A program made the translations under genes and the position numbers. From positions 1 to 13,786 of the forward strand of contig JAQURU010000014.1 of NCBI GenBank assembly GCA_028715435.1: 13,786 nt of DNA, written 5' to 3'. Shown here one piece after another: positions 6,240 through 13,785 of this stretch; positions within the stretch are counted from its first letter, which is position 1, and the number at the start of each line of letters is the position of its first letter. Source of the stretch: Minisyncoccota bacterium. Lineage in GTDB: Bacteria > Patescibacteriota > Minisyncoccia > Minisyncoccales > CG1-02-41-26. The notes under the pieces are model-generated. The model saw only the letters and a program-made list of their open reading frames with translations. It was not told the DNA's origin and ran no database searches.

Positions 6240-7499
6240 ATGGGCGCAAAAAATAAAATTAGGAATTGGTTGTTATGGAGCCAAAAATACACCCAAACTG
6301 ATATGCTTTATTTAACCAAAGGCGGGTTTTGGTTATTAATGGGGCAGGCAGTTAGCACTGTAGCTAATATTTTGCTTACCATGGCTTTTGCTAACTGGCT
6401 GTCCAAAGAAACCTTTGGCACTTATAAGTATGTTTTATCGCTTTTGGGCATTTTATCAATCCCCTCGCTTTCTGGAATGAACACTGCCGCTTTTAATGCT
6501 GCTGCCAAAGGAGAAGATGGCTCTTGCTTAGCAGCTTTTAAATTAAAACTAAAATGGGGGTTTTGGGGCTCTTTGGCGAGTTTAATTGTGGCAGGTTATT
6601 ATTTTTTGCAAGGCAATCAAATATTGGCTGTCTGCTTTTTAATTGTGGCTTGTTTTTTGCCTTTTTTCAATAGTTTTTCCTTATACGACAGCTTCTTGGC
6701 TGGTAAAAAGAGATTTGACCTACAGAATAAATTTAGCATTATAAACCAAGTCGCTTCTTTGGCTTTCTTGGGTATGACTTTATATTTTACCAAAAATATC
6801 TTTTTAATTTTACTAGCTTATTTCTTGCCTTTAACCCTGCTTTACATTTTATTTTTTTACCTAACTAAAAAAAATCTTGACCCTCAAGGGAAAACAAGTG
6901 CAAAAACCCTTTCTTTTGGCAAGCATTTAAGCTTAATGGGGATTGTAGGAAACATCAGTAGCCAGCTTGATAAAATAATTTTATGGCACTTTTTAGGCCC
7001 TGTGCCTTTAGCTGTTTACTCAATAACTATGATGATGCCCGATAAAATAAAAGATATTTTAAAGATTATCGGCAGCTTGGCAATGCCAAAATTAGTTGTT
7101 AGGCCACTTGAAGAACTGCAAAAGTCAATTCCCAAAAAAACTGTTCAGCTTTTTGCTTTAGCAATACCTGCCATGATTTTATATATTATAATAGCTCCTT
7201 TTGCTTTCAAGTGGTTTTTCCCCCAGTACAGCCAATACGTAATCTATTCGCAGGTTTACGCTTTAATTTTTCTGTTCTATCCTCGGCTTTTGGCTGGTTC
7301 GGTCATATCGGCTAAACAAAAAACCAAAGCGCTTTACTTAAGCGCCTTGATATTAACACCTGTATATTGGATTTTGCTTTTGGCTTTAATCCCCTCCTTT
7401 GGCCTCTGGGGAGCAATTGTTTCATTTTTAGCTCTTGAAGCAGTAACTTTTGCCTTGCAATGGGTTCAATTTCGTCATATTAGTCATGCAAATCCCTGA
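6240..7499 (+). CDS. Wzx-type oligosaccharide flippase (MOP superfamily)
   Basis: This 419-residue polytopic protein has about 12 hydrophobic segments spread from residue 25 to 412. The N-terminal pattern is typical of polysaccharide flippases: a short amphipathic lead with WSQKYTQTDMLYLTKGGFW, then helix one, then NWLSKETFGTYKYVLSLLGI. The middle has SSQLDKIILWHFLGP, the usual 'D-ii-l--flG' segment at the start of the second half. Such proteins move undecaprenyl-linked oligosaccharide across the cytoplasmic membrane for the Wzy/ligase step. The ATG at 6240 is only 22 bases from the divergent GT2 start. An alternative ATG at 6303 would leave room for promoters but remove the conserved-looking lead. 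No Shine-Dalgarno precedes either. The 3' end overlaps the deacetylase gene by 20 bases. Confidence 0.9.
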   Translation: MGAKNKIRNWLLWSQKYTQTDMLYLTKGGFWLLMGQAVSTVANILLTMAFANWLSKETFGTYKYVLSLLGILSIPSLSGMNTAAFNAAAKGEDGSCLAAFKLKLKWGFWGSLASLIVAGYYFLQGNQILAVCFLIVACFLPFFNSFSLYDSFLAGKKRFDLQNKFSIINQVASLAFLGMTLYFTKNIFLILLAYFLPLTLLYILFFYLTKKNLDPQGKTSAKTLSFGKHLSLMGIVGNISSQLDKIILWHFLGPVPLAVYSITMMMPDKIKDILKIIGSLAMPKLVVRPLEELQKSIPKKTVQLFALAIPAMILYIIIAPFAFKWFFPQYSQYVIYSQVYALIFLFYPRLLAGSVISAKQKTKALYLSALILTPVYWILLLALIPSFGLWGAIVSFLALEAVTFALQWVQFRHISHANP

Positions 7500-8157
7500 T
7501 TAGCTGAAATGCTTCAGCAAACTTGTAGCCGCTCTCTATGCCTCTGTATTGAGCCTGAACCTCTATGCCCTTTAAAGACCTGGGGTGAGGGTAATTTTTT
7601 AATTCTCCTTCATGGGCCTGCATAGCTTTTAATTTTTGTGCTATAAAATCAGTGATATTTTCATAAACTGTTGGCCTGAACATTTTGCCAATATTTTTGG
7701 CTTGCCACTCAGTTGAAGACAGAATTTCAAAGCTCAAAATTTTTTTAACAAAAAAGCAAGGCTGGGGCCGACAGGCAGTTAACGCAGCTTTAAAAGTTGT
7801 TCGATGGTCAATGTTTAAATCATTAGCAAAATGGGTATACACTATTTCTGGCTTAATTTTCAGTAAATGGCTTTCAATTTTTTTAACGATTTTGAGCAAA
7901 GGCAAAGAGTCAAATTGATTGTCTGGCAGCCTTTCTAGAAATAAATCTGAAACGCCCAAAATTTGAGCGGCTTTTTGGGCGGCTTTTTTTCTACCTTCTA
8001 TATCAATCATATTTTTTTCTTTGGAGGTTTCACCTTCTCCCAAAATTAAAACACTGACCATATCCCCATGGTTGAGATGCTTTAAAATTGTTCCCCCACA
8101 ACCCAAAACTTCATCATCAGGATGAGCACCTATAACTAAAACTTTTTTTGATTGCAT
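7480..8157 (-). CDS. PIG-L/LmbE family N-deacetylase
   Basis: This 225-residue protein has the family's diagnostic zinc site: AHPDDE with His12, Asp14 and Asp15, and the second motif HFANDLNIDHR with His109, Asp113 and the Asp117-His118 pair. PIG-L enzymes remove an acetyl (or other acyl) group from N-acetylated sugars such as GlcNAc-PI, GlcNAc-Ins, teicoplanin pseudoaglycone or nucleotide sugars. It is the last gene of the seven-gene minus-strand operon, four bases after the aldolase stop. It could free an amino group on the sugar for later acylation by the ATP-grasp enzyme, but that is inference. Its 3' end overlaps the convergent flippase gene by 20 bases. No Shine-Dalgarno is evident at the ATG. 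Confidence 0.92.
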   Translation of the reverse strand: MQSKKVLVIGAHPDDEVLGCGGTILKHLNHGDMVSVLILGEGETSKEKNMIDIEGRKKAAQKAAQILGVSDLFLERLPDNQFDSLPLLKIVKKIESHLLKIKPEIVYTHFANDLNIDHRTTFKAALTACRPQPCFFVKKILSFEILSSTEWQAKNIGKMFRPTVYENITDFIAQKLKAMQAHEGELKNYPHPRSLKGIEVQAQYRGIESGYKFAEAFQLIRDLHD

Positions 8158-8161
8158 ATAT

Positions 8162-9166
8162 TTATTGATTAGCTAATTTATTTGCTTCTTCATTAACTAT
8201 TTCTTGAGAAGGAGAAATAATATCTTTTTGGCAAACATTAATTATTAATTTTCTTAAATCTACGTTATAGGTTTGTGCTGCTTTTTGCAAAAGCCCTAAA
8301 AAAGAAGAATGAAACTTGGCAAAGCCAGCTGCAGCATCAATATCGTTAACGCCCTGGGGATTTTTCATCAAGGGCATCACTAAATTTTTGCCTGCATCCA
8401 TGGCAGCAAAAACATCAATATTGTGCGGAATGCCGAGTTTGTTAAAAAGTAAAACCATTATTTCTGTTTGAGTGTTCCCAGCGCTTCTGCCCATGCCCAT
8501 CAAGCAAGTGTCAATAATATCACAACCCCCTTCTATAGCTCCCAAAGCATTGGCCACAGCTAACTGCAAGTTATTGTGGCCATGAAAACCTATCTTAAAG
8601 CTTAAATGATCCTTTAGAATTTCTATGTAATCTTGAACTTCTTGAGGCAACATACAGCCAGCGGAATCAACAACTGTTAAGAATTGCAAATTCCAATGTT
8701 TCATTTTCTTGATCTTGTCCAGAAACTCTTGATTATTTAGAGTATACGTTTTCATCAAGTTTAGGTGTATTTCCAATCCCAACTCCCCAGCATAATCTAC
8801 ATAATCTTTAGCATTTAAAATTTGATCAGCATTAAGCCCGATTCTCACAAAATCCAAGCCATTTTCTTTAGCTAATTTTAAGTGTTCTTTTTGGCCAATC
8901 CCAGGAATGAAAAACATGCCGACCTTAGCTTTATTCAAGGAGCCTTGCTTAGCTGCTTCTATATAAGCCTGATCGCTTTCTTTGGCCCTTCCCTTACCTG
9001 CTTCTGTTGCTCCCAAGCCAAACCCATGGCCAACTTCAATATATTCAAAACCAGCTTTTGAAAGAGCTTGGCAAATTTCAAAAGTATTCTGGGCACTAAA
9101 CTGAAAATCAATGGCATAGCTTCCATCACGCAAGGTACAATCTAAAATTTTTACTTCTTTTGGCAT
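8162..9166 (-). CDS. DRE-TIM metallolyase, 4-hydroxy-2-oxoacid aldolase-like (HMGL-like domain)
   Basis: This 334-residue single-domain TIM barrel belongs to the HMGL-like/DRE-TIM superfamily and is closest in layout to 4-hydroxy-2-oxovalerate aldolases (MhpE/BphI). Visible features are LDCTLRDG with Arg13 and metal ligand Asp14, VVDSAG at 165-170, metal-binding FHGHNN with His195 and His197, and GMGRSAGNTQTE (224-235). There is no LeuA-type C-terminal domain, so isopropylmalate or homocitrate synthase is unlikely. The position of the BphI catalytic His (four after the Arg) is Tyr17, and the BphI 'VYSSFL' tyrosine is replaced by His286 in KFHSSFL. No acylating aldehyde dehydrogenase partner is present. 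I infer pyruvate C-C chemistry for building a glycan substituent rather than catabolism. The gene overlaps the upstream amidohydrolase gene by 16 bases, suggesting coupled translation and consecutive steps. Confidence 0.85.
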   Translation of the reverse strand: MPKEVKILDCTLRDGSYAIDFQFSAQNTFEICQALSKAGFEYIEVGHGFGLGATEAGKGRAKESDQAYIEAAKQGSLNKAKVGMFFIPGIGQKEHLKLAKENGLDFVRIGLNADQILNAKDYVDYAGELGLEIHLNLMKTYTLNNQEFLDKIKKMKHWNLQFLTVVDSAGCMLPQEVQDYIEILKDHLSFKIGFHGHNNLQLAVANALGAIEGGCDIIDTCLMGMGRSAGNTQTEIMVLLFNKLGIPHNIDVFAAMDAGKNLVMPLMKNPQGVNDIDAAAGFAKFHSSFLGLLQKAAQTYNVDLRKLIINVCQKDIISPSQEIVNEEANKLANQ

Positions 9167-9963
9167 AGCTTTAGAGCATTTTTAAACATAATATTTTCTA
9201 TATCTACTTGTGAAAACCCGTGCCTTTCAAAAAAGCTTACAGCTTCTTTTTGAGATTTTTCTGTGTCTTGATAGGGAAAATCAGAACCAAAGATAATCCT
9301 GTTAGAACCAACCTTTTTAAAGCAAAAATTCAAATCCTGTTCTATTGAACTGCCAAGCCAAAACGGAATAGAAAAAGAGGTTTCCAAATAAACATTAGGA
9401 AAGTCCAAAGCTAAAACACAGGCCTCTAAAGTTTTTATCCCTCCAGAATGAGCTAAAATAACTGGAGTTTTAATTGATGGCAAAATAAAATTAGCAAAAC
9501 GCAATGAATCATAGGGATAGCTTTTTGCACCTGTTTCGTGAGTATCAATAATAATTATCAGGCCTAAAGAGGAGGCTTCGGCAGCTAAATCCTTAGCTTT
9601 TTCATAATCTTCATCTTTCATCTTTTGAAGGATGGGGTGGAATTTTATAGCTAAAAATCCCTGCTCTTTGGCTTTTTTCGCTTGTCCTTTAGCTTGGCTG
9701 CTTCTAAAATCAATCATGGCTGCAAATTCTAAATTGTCAATTTTGCCTGATTGCTTTAAGCCAGAGATTATGTGAAGCGGATTTTCCTTTGCAAGCAAAT
9801 TAGTATCCAAAAATATTCCCAAGCCTTTCTCTAAATTTGATGCTTCTACTTTTTGAGACAAAGTAATCAGATAATCTCCTAAACGGCTATCACTAGCCAC
9901 GTTAAGTTCTTTTGCTGTATCGGGGTTAGGGCAAATGTGCATGTGAAAATCAATTGGTTTCAT
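9151..9963 (-). CDS. Amidohydrolase-2 family metal-dependent hydrolase
   Basis: This 270-residue TIM-barrel protein fits the amidohydrolase-related family (PF04909 type). The N-terminal metal motif is His7-Met-His9 (DFHMH). IKFHP ends near 110, IIDTH carries His142, ILAHSGG carries His172, and IIFGSDFPY carries the catalytic Asp228 near the C-terminus. The family includes decarboxylases, hydratases (LigJ), lactonases (LigI-type) and simple hydrolases, so the reaction is open. Its stop overlaps the start of the pyruvate-aldolase-like gene. Hydratase/lactonase plus aldolase pairs are known from aromatic meta-cleavage pathways, which makes a lactonase or hydratase acting on a keto-acid intermediate a fair guess. 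A gap of nine bases separates it from the methyltransferase gene upstream. Confidence 0.85.
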   Translation of the reverse strand: MKPIDFHMHICPNPDTAKELNVASDSRLGDYLITLSQKVEASNLEKGLGIFLDTNLLAKENPLHIISGLKQSGKIDNLEFAAMIDFRSSQAKGQAKKAKEQGFLAIKFHPILQKMKDEDYEKAKDLAAEASSLGLIIIIDTHETGAKSYPYDSLRFANFILPSIKTPVILAHSGGIKTLEACVLALDFPNVYLETSFSIPFWLGSSIEQDLNFCFKKVGSNRIIFGSDFPYQDTEKSQKEAVSFFERHGFSQVDIENIMFKNALKLCQKK

Positions 9964-9972
9964 AAATTTATA

Positions 9973-10620
9973 TTATTTTTTTAAATATAAAGCAAACTCT
10001 TTTTGAGGAATAGGGGGATAGTCATGCTTTAAAACAACATTCTTGGTTAAAGTAAAAGAAAAATCAAGCATTTTTTGAGGTTCGTAATAAAACACAAAAT
10101 CCTCTTTTGGATAGCTCTTATCTAAATTAGCGCTTAGCATATCTACCACCAAAACCTTTTTACATAAATCAAAAATTTTTTTGATAAAATCTTGAGCATA
10201 TTCATAATTATCCGGGCTGCCTTTATGGTTTAAATTTAAAATTCCAAAAGCAAATCCAATATCAGCTAACTTCTTCTTGGGAGGATTCAGCAAAACATTG
10301 CGACAAGTAAACCTAAATCCAGGATGTTTTGCCCTGGCCACTTTCAAAAGATCTTCGTTAATATCTATGCCAATATAAGAAGAGAATTTTATTTTCTTTT
10401 CCTGTAAAAACGTTAAAAAATCTCCAAAGCCACAACCAATATCAACAATGCTCTGGCTTGATAAATCCAAAATCTCAACTAAACTAGCAAACCTTTTCCA
10501 TTGGTTTTCTTTATTATCCCAGCCCAATGTTTTTATACTGCTTCCTAATTTTTCAAGCCGGCCTGTGTATCTTTGGTTATCCTTTTCCTCAATTAATTTA
10601 AGAGTTTCTCGTGAAATCAT
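9973..10620 (-). CDS. Class I SAM-dependent methyltransferase
   Basis: This 215-residue Rossmann-fold methyltransferase has motif I VDIGCGFGDF at 59-68, the acidic ribose-binding residue Asp86 in YIGIDIN, and a later FAFGILNL strand. An N-terminal helical region (1-50) with GSSIKTLGWDN may form the substrate lid. The C-terminal YYEPQKMLDF and PQKEFALYLKK resemble small-molecule or sugar methyltransferases. O- versus N- or C-methylation cannot be read from sequence. It sits inside the operon, 15 bases after the ATP-grasp gene and 9 before the amidohydrolase gene. It probably decorates the sugar or its acyl group. The ATG at 10620 follows no clear Shine-Dalgarno. Confidence 0.88.
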   Translation of the reverse strand: MISRETLKLIEEKDNQRYTGRLEKLGSSIKTLGWDNKENQWKRFASLVEILDLSSQSIVDIGCGFGDFLTFLQEKKIKFSSYIGIDINEDLLKVARAKHPGFRFTCRNVLLNPPKKKLADIGFAFGILNLNHKGSPDNYEYAQDFIKKIFDLCKKVLVVDMLSANLDKSYPKEDFVFYYEPQKMLDFSFTLTKNVVLKHDYPPIPQKEFALYLKK

Positions 10621-10635
10621 ACAATTAATATATTG

Positions 10636-11844
10636 CTATTCTATTTCTAATTTTACGTTGGCCACAACTTGTTTCGCCTTGGCCCTGGCATCTTCTCGAG
10701 AATCCCCAACCATAATTAAAAACCCATGCCGATCAGCGCCAGATTCCACTGACTTAATAACATCGCCTGGCTTAATCAAAAACATAAAATGCAACAGGTC
10801 ATTTTGAATCGTATTTAAATCTTCTCTTTCAAGGACCTTTATTTTGCCTCTTTTTTCAAAAACAAAAAAATGTAAAACAGAGCTTCTGTTGTTGTAAATA
10901 TCAAAACCCTCTGGCTTTTTAATTTCCAGCCCTAATGACTCTTTTAAAAGCAGCTCTGGGATATCAACACCACTAATAGCTGGAATAATACTTTGAGAAG
11001 TCATTACGCCCCCGCCCCGATTAGCAATTTCTAACAAATAAATATCCCCGTTTTCTGTAAGCATATATTCAGCATGAGTGGCCCCTTGCTTAATATTTAG
11101 GGCTTGAACCACTTTTTGATTATTAGCCAAAACTTTTTCAAAAGAATCTGGGCTAATTTCAGCTGGATAAATAACTTCTTGGGTAATGGGCTTATTTTCT
11201 GGGGTTAACCAAACTTTTTTGGAAGCTATCCCCACATTTATGTGCCCTTCAGGAAAAGCATAGCCATCAACCGTTAAATTAATGCCTTCAATATATTTTT
11301 CCACTAAAATATATCTGGAATGGCTATTTATTAAAGAATGCAAAAAATACTGCTCTAAATTTTGGTCATTAAATAAAATTTTAACCCCAAAACTTCCTCT
11401 GTTGTCCACGGGTTTAAAAACAACCGGAAAGCCAATTTCTGCAATTGCTTGTTTGGCTTCTTCTAATGTTTTGCACAACCTAAACTCTGGTTGAACAATG
11501 CCAAATTTAGAGCAGCGATCTCGCATATTGAATTTATTGGTAGTTAGCTGAGCAGCTTCAATGGAAGTGGCTGGTAAATTGAAAAGCCGGCCCAAAACAG
11601 CGCAAGCGAAAAGCGAATAATCGCAATTATCGCTCACCACTGCCTGAATTTGATGTTCTTTAACGATTTTTTCCATGGCAAATAAATCTCTGGGGTCAAC
11701 CACTATGTGCTCATCGCTAAATTCAAACCCAGCCGCATTAGCTAAGGGGTTAGTGGCAATAACATAAAGCCCCATTGCTTTGGCTTTTTTTATCATGGGC
11801 ACCTGCTCCCAGCCCGCTCCAATAATTAATATTTTTTTATTCAT
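10636..11844 (-). CDS. ATP-grasp family ligase (carboxylate-amine ligase type)
   Basis: This 402-residue enzyme has the three-part ATP-grasp architecture. The pre-ATP-grasp Rossmann-like domain starts with ILIIGAGWEQVPMI. The ATP-binding lobe contains FPVVFKPVDNRGSFGV (Lys144 and glycine loop 150-153) and ILVEKYIEG (Glu182-Glu187). The metal site is in AEYMLTENGDIYLLEIANRGGG (Glu259, Glu272, Asn275, Arg276). The C-terminal region (330-402) resembles the small domain of PurK/LAL-type ligases. Such enzymes activate a carboxylate as acyl phosphate and couple it to an amine. In this operon that could mean attaching an amino or hydroxy acid to an amino sugar. The start ATG shares four bases (ATGA) with the stop of the NeuB-like gene, a classic translational coupling signal. 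PurK or PurT is unlikely given the glycan context. Confidence 0.9.
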   Translation of the reverse strand: MNKKILIIGAGWEQVPMIKKAKAMGLYVIATNPLANAAGFEFSDEHIVVDPRDLFAMEKIVKEHQIQAVVSDNCDYSLFACAVLGRLFNLPATSIEAAQLTTNKFNMRDRCSKFGIVQPEFRLCKTLEEAKQAIAEIGFPVVFKPVDNRGSFGVKILFNDQNLEQYFLHSLINSHSRYILVEKYIEGINLTVDGYAFPEGHINVGIASKKVWLTPENKPITQEVIYPAEISPDSFEKVLANNQKVVQALNIKQGATHAEYMLTENGDIYLLEIANRGGGVMTSQSIIPAISGVDIPELLLKESLGLEIKKPEGFDIYNNRSSVLHFFVFEKRGKIKVLEREDLNTIQNDLLHFMFLIKPGDVIKSVESGADRHGFLIMVGDSREDARAKAKQVVANVKLEIE

Positions 11845-12860
11845 ATATGTTTTAAAAAGAATGGCTCACCTTTTTTTATGTCTTTTTTAACTTTTTTGTT
11901 TAACAATTTTTCCCATTCATTAGCTAAAAAGCCTCGGGGCATTCTTTTAAAATCAAGCATCTCCCATTTCAAAACTTGGCCTTTTTTAATATCGCACTTA
12001 GCAGCCACTCTAGTTTGAATGTAACTATAAAGCTTTTTTTCCTCAGATAAAACAGTTTTTTTGCCCTTTCCAAAGCTTTGCTCAACTTCTCTAATTTGCT
12101 TTATCATTTCTTTAAGCTCTTTGGGCTCTTGAGCATAAAAATGGTCCGGGCCCTTTAATTTTCGGCTCAAAGTAAAATGTTTTTCTAAAACACAAGCCCC
12201 TAAAGCCACTGCCCCTAAGCTAACATTAAAACCCAAAGTATGGTCAGAATATCCAACCAAGGTTTTGAACTTTTTAGCTAAAGTGCCCATTACTTTTAAA
12301 TTTGCCTGATTAGCTAATATTGGATATTTGGCTGTGCAATGCAAAAGAACAATCTGATTATTTCTTGCTTTCTGGCAAACCCTTAAGGCCTGCTCTATGT
12401 CTGTTAAGTTGCAATAACCAGTTGAGATAATCAAGGGCTTTTGCTTTTTAGCAGCATAGCTTAATAATGGCAAATTAGCTTTTGTTTGGGGCGAGGCTAT
12501 TTTAAAACCAGCCACCCCAAACTTCAAAAGCAAATCCACTGCTTTGATGTAAGTGGGGCAAGACAATAATAAAATATTTCTTTTTTTGGCATGGCTAAAA
12601 AGCTCTTTATACCATTCTTCTGGTAATTCAATGGCAGGGTATAAAGATTTTACTTTTTCTGAAGGTGGAAAGCTGGGTAAATAAAGTTCGTCAAATTTTA
12701 TTGATTGGAATTTAATTGCATCTGCTCCACAGTCCGAAGCCACATCTATCAATTCTTTGGCCTGGTTCAAATTATGATTATGGTTTGCTCCGGCTTCTGC
12801 GATAATAAAACAAGGCTGGTTCTGGCCAATTATTTTGTTGCCTAATTTAAGATATTTCAT
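11841..12860 (-). CDS. NeuB-like sialic acid/nonulosonate synthase with SAF domain
   Basis: This 339-residue protein has a NeuB TIM barrel (1-265) and a C-terminal SAF/antifreeze-like domain (about 280-339). Key parts are FIIAEAGANHN with Glu22, AIKFQ, KIASP, LIISTG, LLHCTAKYP, GYSDHT with metal ligand His207, and EKHFTLSRKLKGPDH with metal ligand His228. NeuB enzymes condense phosphoenolpyruvate with a hexose such as ManNAc to give a C9 2-keto sugar acid. Departures from well-known members are SPQ instead of the usual SGD after KIA, Ser232 where Asp follows FTL, and RMPRGF instead of the SAF 'RPGTGI' substrate loop. These suggest a different acceptor sugar. It overlaps the aminotransferase gene by 14 bases upstream and the ATP-grasp gene by 4 downstream. 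No CMP-sugar synthetase or epimerase is visible here, though the operon runs off the window. Confidence 0.92.
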   Translation of the reverse strand: MKYLKLGNKIIGQNQPCFIIAEAGANHNHNLNQAKELIDVASDCGADAIKFQSIKFDELYLPSFPPSEKVKSLYPAIELPEEWYKELFSHAKKRNILLLSCPTYIKAVDLLLKFGVAGFKIASPQTKANLPLLSYAAKKQKPLIISTGYCNLTDIEQALRVCQKARNNQIVLLHCTAKYPILANQANLKVMGTLAKKFKTLVGYSDHTLGFNVSLGAVALGACVLEKHFTLSRKLKGPDHFYAQEPKELKEMIKQIREVEQSFGKGKKTVLSEEKKLYSYIQTRVAAKCDIKKGQVLKWEMLDFKRMPRGFLANEWEKLLNKKVKKDIKKGEPFFLKHI

Positions 12861-13785
12861 ATAAGGCCTGGTTTAATTGCTTAACTGCTTTTTCCAACAA
12901 GTCCGAACTTTTAGCAAAAGATATCCTTAAAAAACCTTCCCCTGAATTACCAAAAGCTGTTCCTGGCACAGAAGCTATTTTTGCTTTACTCAAAAAAAAC
13001 TCGGCTGCCTGGATAGAACTCATATTAAGTTTTTTAATATTCAAAAAAGCATAGAAAGTGCCTTGGGGCTTAACAAAAGAAATAAAATTATTATTAAACC
13101 CTTGATAAACTAAATCCCTTCTTTTCTCGTATTCAATCCTCATTGTTTCCACATACTGGTTAGTTTTTGGTGATAAGGCTCCCAAAGCCGCATATTGGCT
13201 CAATGACGAAGCGCAAGTGGCCGAATGCTCCTGGATTTTACTGGCCTGGCTAATAAAATCCAGAGGACCTGCCAAATAGCCAATTCGCAAACCAGTCATG
13301 GCATAGGTTTTGGAAAAACCGTTTATTAAAATTACTTTATCGTAAATTTCTTTAAAAGAGCACAAGCTAATCATTTCATAATCATCAAAAATAATGGCAT
13401 CATAAGTTTCATCAGCAATTATCCACAAATCATGCTTCTTAGCTAAATCTGTTATAGCTTGCAAATCTTCTCTTGACCACACCACACCCGTGGGATTTTG
13501 CGGATTGTTTATAATTAAGACCTTAGTTTTAGTGGTAATAAGCTTTTCTATCTGTTCTTTATTTTTAGCCATGGCATTTCTTTCAAAAACAGGAAAGGCC
13601 TTGTACTCTCCCAAAGCCAAATAAATCATTGCTTTATAGCTATGCCAGCACGGCTCAAAAGTTAAAACCTCCTCCCCTGGATTCAAAAGTGTCATCAAAG
13701 CCATTAAAATGGCCTGCTTAGCACCTGGGGAAACAATAATTTGGTCTGGGCTGTATTGGGCTTGGCTTTTTCTGGCAATATCCAA
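12847..13785 (-). CDS. Class I/II PLP-dependent aminotransferase (5' end outside window)
   Basis: 312 residues are visible. Full-length members are about 390, so roughly 75-80 N-terminal residues lie beyond the right edge, and the first visible codon (TTG at 13783-13785) is probably an internal leucine. Fold type I motifs in order are SPGAKQAI for the phosphate cup, EPCWHSY, NNPQNPTG with Asn97, DETYD with Asp125 and Tyr128, SKTYAMTGLR with the PLP lysine Lys159 and Arg167, and the carboxylate-binding Arg287 in FLRISFA (numbers from the visible start). This is an aspartate-aminotransferase-like enzyme acting on amino and keto acids, not a DegT-type sugar aminotransferase. In the operon it may convert a 2-keto acid to an amino acid, or the reverse. 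It overlaps the NeuB-like gene by 14 bases. Confidence 0.92.
   Translation of the reverse strand: MDIARKSQAQYSPDQIIVSPGAKQAILMALMTLLNPGEEVLTFEPCWHSYKAMIYLALGEYKAFPVFERNAMAKNKEQIEKLITTKTKVLIINNPQNPTGVVWSREDLQAITDLAKKHDLWIIADETYDAIIFDDYEMISLCSFKEIYDKVILINGFSKTYAMTGLRIGYLAGPLDFISQASKIQEHSATCASSLSQYAALGALSPKTNQYVETMRIEYEKRRDLVYQGFNNNFISFVKPQGTFYAFLNIKKLNMSSIQAAEFFLSKAKIASVPGTAFGNSGEGFLRISFAKSSDLLEKAVKQLNQALYEIS

Noticed and set aside
6218..6292. GTG at 6292 as the start of the GT2 gene
   Set aside because: It would add 25 residues with a hydrophobic run not typical of this GT2 type, and overlap the divergent flippase gene by over 50 bases.
7329..7345. Inverted repeat gcgctt/aagcgc in the flippase gene
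   Set aside because: A short 6-bp stem inside a membrane-segment coding region. Such repeats are expected by chance.
12847..13785. Aminotransferase as a complete short gene starting at 13785
   Set aside because: The visible part begins in the middle of the large domain and lacks the usual N-terminal arm, and the codon there is TTG. It is best read as truncated by the window edge.
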